From Oscillospiraceae bacterium (GTDB taxonomy: Bacteria; Bacillota; Clostridia; Oscillospirales; Acutalibacteraceae): DNA of 8,658 nucleotides. The notes beneath the pieces were generated by a model. That model ran no database searches, was not told where the DNA came from, and saw only the letters and a program-made list of their open reading frames with translations. The DNA is taken from the NCBI GenBank assembly GCA_003505905.1, contig DNXM01000177.1, positions 1-8,658 of the forward strand. The letters run 5' to 3'. Of this stretch, positions 6,185 through 8,658 are shown in pieces (position 1 is the stretch's first letter; each line of letters starts with the position of its first letter). The position numbers were made by a program, and so were the translations under genes.

Positions 6185-6862
6185 TTATGCGTTTTGTTGT
6201 CCGACCCAACCGAGCTTGAACATGACGAACGCACCGAGGAGTGACACGACAATGCCGATGGGGATGAGCGTGCCTGCCGGGATACCACCCGAGAAGCAAA
6301 GCACGATAATCATGACGGCAATGGGCAGAATGGAAATCTTCCAGTGCTTGGCGAAATAGCCTGCGCCCAATGCGCCGAACAGAGCCGGCAAAACCTGTTG
6401 AAATGCCGGGGCAAAAAACGAACCCTTTGCGGTGATGAGCGGCAGTACGGGGCTGAACAGCAGCACGCCGGCCGCCAAAATCACGGTGGTGACAATCGCC
6501 GAGGTGGCAATGGCAATGGTGGAAATCACTTCGCCCTCTTCGCTGTTTGCCTTTACGCCTGCGCTCTCCATGGCGTTCAATCCGCAGGGGAGCTTGAGGT
6601 TGGTGATGTTGCCCGTGACGAAAGAGAGATAGGTGCCGCCGGCACCGAGCACGGGTGTGTAGGACACGACCTCAATCACGGCGGTTGTCCAATAAATCGG
6701 AATGATTTTGAGCAGTCCGCTGAGCACATCGTTTGCGCTCGGCCAAACATTCAGATACAAACAAACGGCGGCAGGGAACATGAGCATGACGCAAAGCGAG
6801 GTCAGCGAGGAAATGCGCCCCCAAGTGTGAACACGGTCGATATAGGACTTTTCTTTTTTCAT
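6185..6862 (-). CDS. Polytopic membrane protein of unknown function, partner of the DUF5058-like protein
   Basis: A 225-residue protein. The start is ATG 6862-6860 (MKKEKSYIDRVHTWGR), chosen because GGAGGGG stands about 6 bp upstream and the longer open frame only extends into the preceding gene. Hydrophobic segments lie at about 18-38, 46-66, 112-140, 154-170, 176-191 and 195-215, suggesting five or six membrane helices. Between the second and third is a glycine-rich, polar stretch, SYTPVLGAGGTYLSFVTGN followed by ITNLKLPC (67-93), which is probably functional because such a segment is not needed for a mere anchor. The start lies one base after the stop of the upstream DUF5058-like gene, whose end carries its Shine-Dalgarno, so the two should be made together. 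A two-subunit membrane complex, possibly a transporter, is inferred. No substrate or named family is recognised. Confidence 0.85.
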   Translation of the reverse strand: MKKEKSYIDRVHTWGRISSLTSLCVMLMFPAAVCLYLNVWPSANDVLSGLLKIIPIYWTTAVIEVVSYTPVLGAGGTYLSFVTGNITNLKLPCGLNAMESAGVKANSEEGEVISTIAIATSAIVTTVILAAGVLLFSPVLPLITAKGSFFAPAFQQVLPALFGALGAGYFAKHWKISILPIAVMIIVLCFSGGIPAGTLIPIGIVVSLLGAFVMFKLGWVGQQNA

Positions 6863-6863
6863 G

Positions 6864-7637
6864 TTATCCCCTCCATTCCAGCAGTGCAATGTCTTCGGGC
6901 AGCAGGTTGAACGCCAAAACGGCAATGCCCATAGCCAAAATCATGCTCAACGGCATGACAAAGGTTTGAAGCCACTGAAGCTTGAACCTTTTGCAGATGA
7001 ATTCCAACACCAGCGAAAAAACAACGGCGCTGACAAGCGTAATCACGGACAGCACGCCTGCACCGTCGCCGATGACAGTATCCACACCCTTGCCGGCAAC
7101 GGCACGGGCAATGAATGCGCCGATAAGACCGATAAAAGCCGCCGCTGCCAGAATATCGGGCAAGTTCGACTTGCTTTTGGAAACGGCACTGTTCAGCTTT
7201 TTCTGAATCGGCTTGGTGACAATGGGGAGCAGCAGCAACGGGAACACACTGCCGACGGTCATGACCCACGCAATCGAAGCGAAAATCTTTTTGTCGGTCA
7301 CTTCCACTGCCATGCCGCCCACATGGTGGAGCGCATCCATGGTGGCCTGCGCCGCCGTTGCTTCGTAGGTGATGTTGCCGATGACCGAAAGACGCACCCA
7401 CGGCAAAACCAGACCCAGCGAGCCGGCGAGCGAAATAATCGTTGCCAAAATGGCAATGGCAGGGGCAATGGTGAACATGGCACTTGTGCTGACCGTTCCA
7501 CGCAGGGTGTGCGAGGTGATGCCGAGCTGTTTGCCTCTCTTCCATGCTTTTATCAAAAAGAAGAGGGACTGCGCAATGACAAAGAGCACCAATGCACCGC
7601 CGATGAGGTACATGGGCAGAGTACTTTTGAAATCCAT
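6864..7637 (-). CDS. DUF5058-family-like integral membrane protein
   Basis: A 257-residue membrane protein starting MDFKSTLPMYLIGG, with hydrophobic segments at about 8-30, 51-80, 118-140, 160-182, 193-214 and 225-247. The N-terminal helix followed by AWKRGKQLG (31-39), the LPWVRLSVIGNITYE stretch (78-92) and SIAWVMTVG (121-129) resemble what I recall of DUF5058 proteins; that is recognition by eye, not a search. ATG 7637 is the first ordinary start after the predicted transcription start. The open frame runs on to a TTG at 7721, but that TTG is part of the -35 box and cannot be translated from this promoter. The Shine-Dalgarno AAAGGA is 25 bp upstream with a perfect hairpin between. It is first in a two-gene operon. 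Family function is unknown; transport is a guess from architecture. Confidence 0.82.
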   Translation of the reverse strand: MDFKSTLPMYLIGGALVLFVIAQSLFFLIKAWKRGKQLGITSHTLRGTVSTSAMFTIAPAIAILATIISLAGSLGLVLPWVRLSVIGNITYEATAAQATMDALHHVGGMAVEVTDKKIFASIAWVMTVGSVFPLLLLPIVTKPIQKKLNSAVSKSKSNLPDILAAAAFIGLIGAFIARAVAGKGVDTVIGDGAGVLSVITLVSAVVFSLVLEFICKRFKLQWLQTFVMPLSMILAMGIAVLAFNLLPEDIALLEWRG

Positions 7638-7646
7638 GTCGTAAAT

Positions 7647-7668
7647 CGGTATGGAAATACCGTCCTTT
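7647..7668 (-). promoter_or_regulatory. Shine-Dalgarno plus perfect hairpin before the DUF5058-like start
   Basis: On the - strand AAAGGA (7668-7663) is followed directly by CGGTAT-TTCC-ATACCG (7662-7647), a perfect 6-bp stem with a tetraloop, and then 9 bp to the ATG at 7637. Linear spacing of 25 bp is too long for normal initiation, but folding the hairpin would reduce it to about 9. A structured spacer is inferred. Confidence 0.5.
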
Positions 7669-7692
7669 CTAAAAGATAAGACATCCGCTATT

Positions 7693-7721
7693 ACTATAAT
7701 CGAAAAGGAAAGAGATGTCAA
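7693..7721 (-). promoter_or_regulatory. Sigma-A type promoter of the DUF5058 operon
   Basis: On the - strand, TTGACA (7721-7716), a 17-bp spacer and TATAGT (7698-7693) give a near-consensus vegetative promoter. Transcription should start near 7686, leaving a leader of about 50 bases. It lies just downstream of the terminator of the oxidoreductase operon, so the two operons are transcribed separately. Confidence 0.85.
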
Positions 7722-7729
7722 CCGAGAAG

Positions 7730-7780
7730 AAAAAAGGCTCTGCGTGGGCAGAAAACCGCCGAACGAGCAGAGCCGTTTTT
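7730..7780 (-). terminator. Rho-independent terminator of the 2-oxoacid oxidoreductase operon
   Basis: GGCTCTGC and GCAGAGCC (7736-7743 and 7767-7774) form an 8-bp perfect stem around a 23-nt loop that may fold further (GGC with GCC). On the - strand it is followed by TTTTTT (7735-7730). Ts on the other side (7776-7781) make it potentially bidirectional, but no + strand gene enters it. Confidence 0.78.
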
Positions 7781-7801
7781 TAATGTGATAGGAAAGGGAG
7801 T

Positions 7802-8338
7802 TTACTGTGCACGACCGATTTCGATTGCCTTGAGGTTGAAGTCAACCATCGCCGCTTTTTTTGCGGGCACGCATTTGCGAACGCTCTTATCAATGGCGTC
7901 GTCACTTGCAAAGCCAAGCTCCTTGAGCATCTTGCCGACCAAAACAATGTTGGCAAGACCCTTTAAGCCGTTTTCTTCAGCGAGCTTGGTGGCAGGCACA
8001 TAGTACACATTGATGTCGGTGCGCTCCACTTTTTTGTCGATGATGGAGCTGTCCAAAAAGATGGAACCGCCGGGCACGACCGCATCAACAAACTTGTCAA
8101 GCGAGGGCAGATTCATGGCAACCAACACATCGGGGTTGACAACGAGCGGCGAACCGATTGCCTTGTCGGACAGGCAGACACTGCAGTTGCAGGTGCCGCC
8201 GCGCATTTCGGGGCCGTAGGAGGGAAGCCAGGAAAGCTCCTTGCCGTCAAACAGACCTGCATAAGCCATGACCTTGCCTGCGAACAGAATACCCTGACCG
8301 CCGAAGCCGGCGAACAAACAGTTGAGAGAAGTACTCAT
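7802..8338 (-). CDS. korC: 2-oxoacid:ferredoxin oxidoreductase, gamma subunit
   Basis: The 178 residues start with the gamma-subunit signature LFAGFGGQGI (8-17) and continue with SYGPEMRGGTCNCSV (40-54), both hallmarks of the pyruvate/2-oxoacid ferredoxin oxidoreductase gamma family. The complex oxidatively decarboxylates a 2-oxo acid with CoA to an acyl-CoA while reducing ferredoxin, or runs in reverse for carbon fixation. The subunit is the normal size for multi-subunit enzymes with a separate gamma chain. The ATG overlaps the upstream beta-subunit stop by 4 bp (ATGA), with GGGAGGAG as Shine-Dalgarno. The substrate (2-oxoglutarate, branched-chain 2-oxo acid or other) cannot be told from this chain, so korC is a family label; vorC or porG are possible. 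It is the last gene of its operon. Confidence 0.9.
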   Translation of the reverse strand: MSTSLNCLFAGFGGQGILFAGKVMAYAGLFDGKELSWLPSYGPEMRGGTCNCSVCLSDKAIGSPLVVNPDVLVAMNLPSLDKFVDAVVPGGSIFLDSSIIDKKVERTDINVYYVPATKLAEENGLKGLANIVLVGKMLKELGFASDDAIDKSVRKCVPAKKAAMVDFNLKAIEIGRAQ

Positions 8339-8658
8339 TTGTTTTCTCCTCCCTCTTTAATGTCTTTGTAAACGCCGAGCGGATAGTAGGGCAGCATATT
8401 GTTGCGAAGCCAATCCAGCGCCTCAATCGGGGAAAGACCCCAGTTGGTCGGGCAGGTGGAAACGACCTCAACGATGGAATAGCCCAAGCCGTCCAGCTGA
8501 TATTGGAACGCCTTTTTGATGGCTTTCTTGGCGATGTTGACATTCTTCACACTGTCCACGGTGACACGCTGTGCCAGCGCAACGCCGTCAAGGGTGGAGA
8601 GCATTTCACACACACGAACGGGGTTGCCGGCAACCTTGACATCACGGCCGTAGGGCGT
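8335..8658 (-). CDS. korB: 2-oxoacid:ferredoxin oxidoreductase, TPP-binding beta subunit, C-terminal part (5' end outside window)
   Basis: The frame is open to the window edge, giving the last 107 residues. The fragment begins TPYGRDVKVAGNPVRVCEML, and ends with EVVSTCPTNWGLSPIEA (64-80) and NNMLPYYPLGVYKDI, all characteristic of the C-terminus of the beta (thiamine pyrophosphate) subunit of separate-subunit 2-oxoacid ferredoxin oxidoreductases. The TPP-binding motif itself lies upstream of the window. The stop overlaps the gamma-subunit start by 4 bp, the usual beta-gamma order. The alpha subunit and ferredoxin-like delta subunit are expected further upstream on this strand. Substrate is not determinable from the fragment, so the symbol is tentative. 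Confidence 0.9.
   Translation of the reverse strand, partial: TPYGRDVKVAGNPVRVCEMLSTLDGVALAQRVTVDSVKNVNIAKKAIKKAFQYQLDGLGYSIVEVVSTCPTNWGLSPIEALDWLRNNMLPYYPLGVYKDIKEGGENK

Noticed and set aside
6861..7679. Long open frame (272 codons) on the + strand opposite the DUF5058-like gene
   Set aside because: The product is rich in His, Gln, Arg and Asn with no domain logic, and lacks a Shine-Dalgarno. The - strand frame has a coherent membrane protein with promoter and terminator. It is a shadow frame.

Overview
The window looks like chromosomal DNA from an anaerobic, low-to-mid-GC Firmicute, most likely class Clostridia (Oscillospirales/Ruminococcaceae-like). The lineage call is inference from gene content: a clostridial-type LuxS, a QueT-family ECF transporter S component, a LysM/G5/M23 cell-wall hydrolase, a DUF5058-type membrane protein, and a separate-subunit 2-oxoacid:ferredoxin oxidoreductase. 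Shine-Dalgarno sites are strong (GGAGG-like) throughout. No phage, IS, CRISPR, tRNA or rRNA was seen.

Region 1 (1-3985, + strand) is a tightly packed run of six genes ending in a Rho-independent terminator. They are the 3' part of a ComM/YifB-type AAA ATPase, a small stand-alone DRTGG-domain protein, an unrecognised lipoprotein, a ketopantoate-reductase-family oxidoreductase, QueT, and LuxS. Two junctions are 4-bp ATGA overlaps and one gap is a single base, so at least the parts DRTGG-lipoprotein and panE-queT-luxS should be co-transcribed and translationally coupled.

Region 2 (3986-6115, + strand) has an extended -10 promoter preceded by a near-perfect inverted repeat, then one long monocistronic gene. 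It encodes a membrane-anchored peptidoglycan endopeptidase with an acidic N-terminal tail, membrane segments, LysM, G5 and an intact M23 domain. A strong terminator follows.

Region 3 (6116-7725, - strand) is a two-gene operon with its own promoter (TTGACA-17-TATAGT) and its own terminator. It encodes a DUF5058-like membrane protein and a second polytopic membrane protein, one base apart. This is the best candidate for a poorly described system: a presumed two-subunit membrane complex, perhaps a transporter, of unknown substrate. The first gene has a perfect hairpin lying exactly between its Shine-Dalgarno and its best ATG.

Region 4 (7730-8658, - strand) is the 3' end of a 2-oxoacid:ferredoxin oxidoreductase operon: the C-terminus of the TPP-binding beta subunit, then the complete gamma subunit, then a terminator. 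This is the energy/redox part of the window and fits a fermentative anaerobe.
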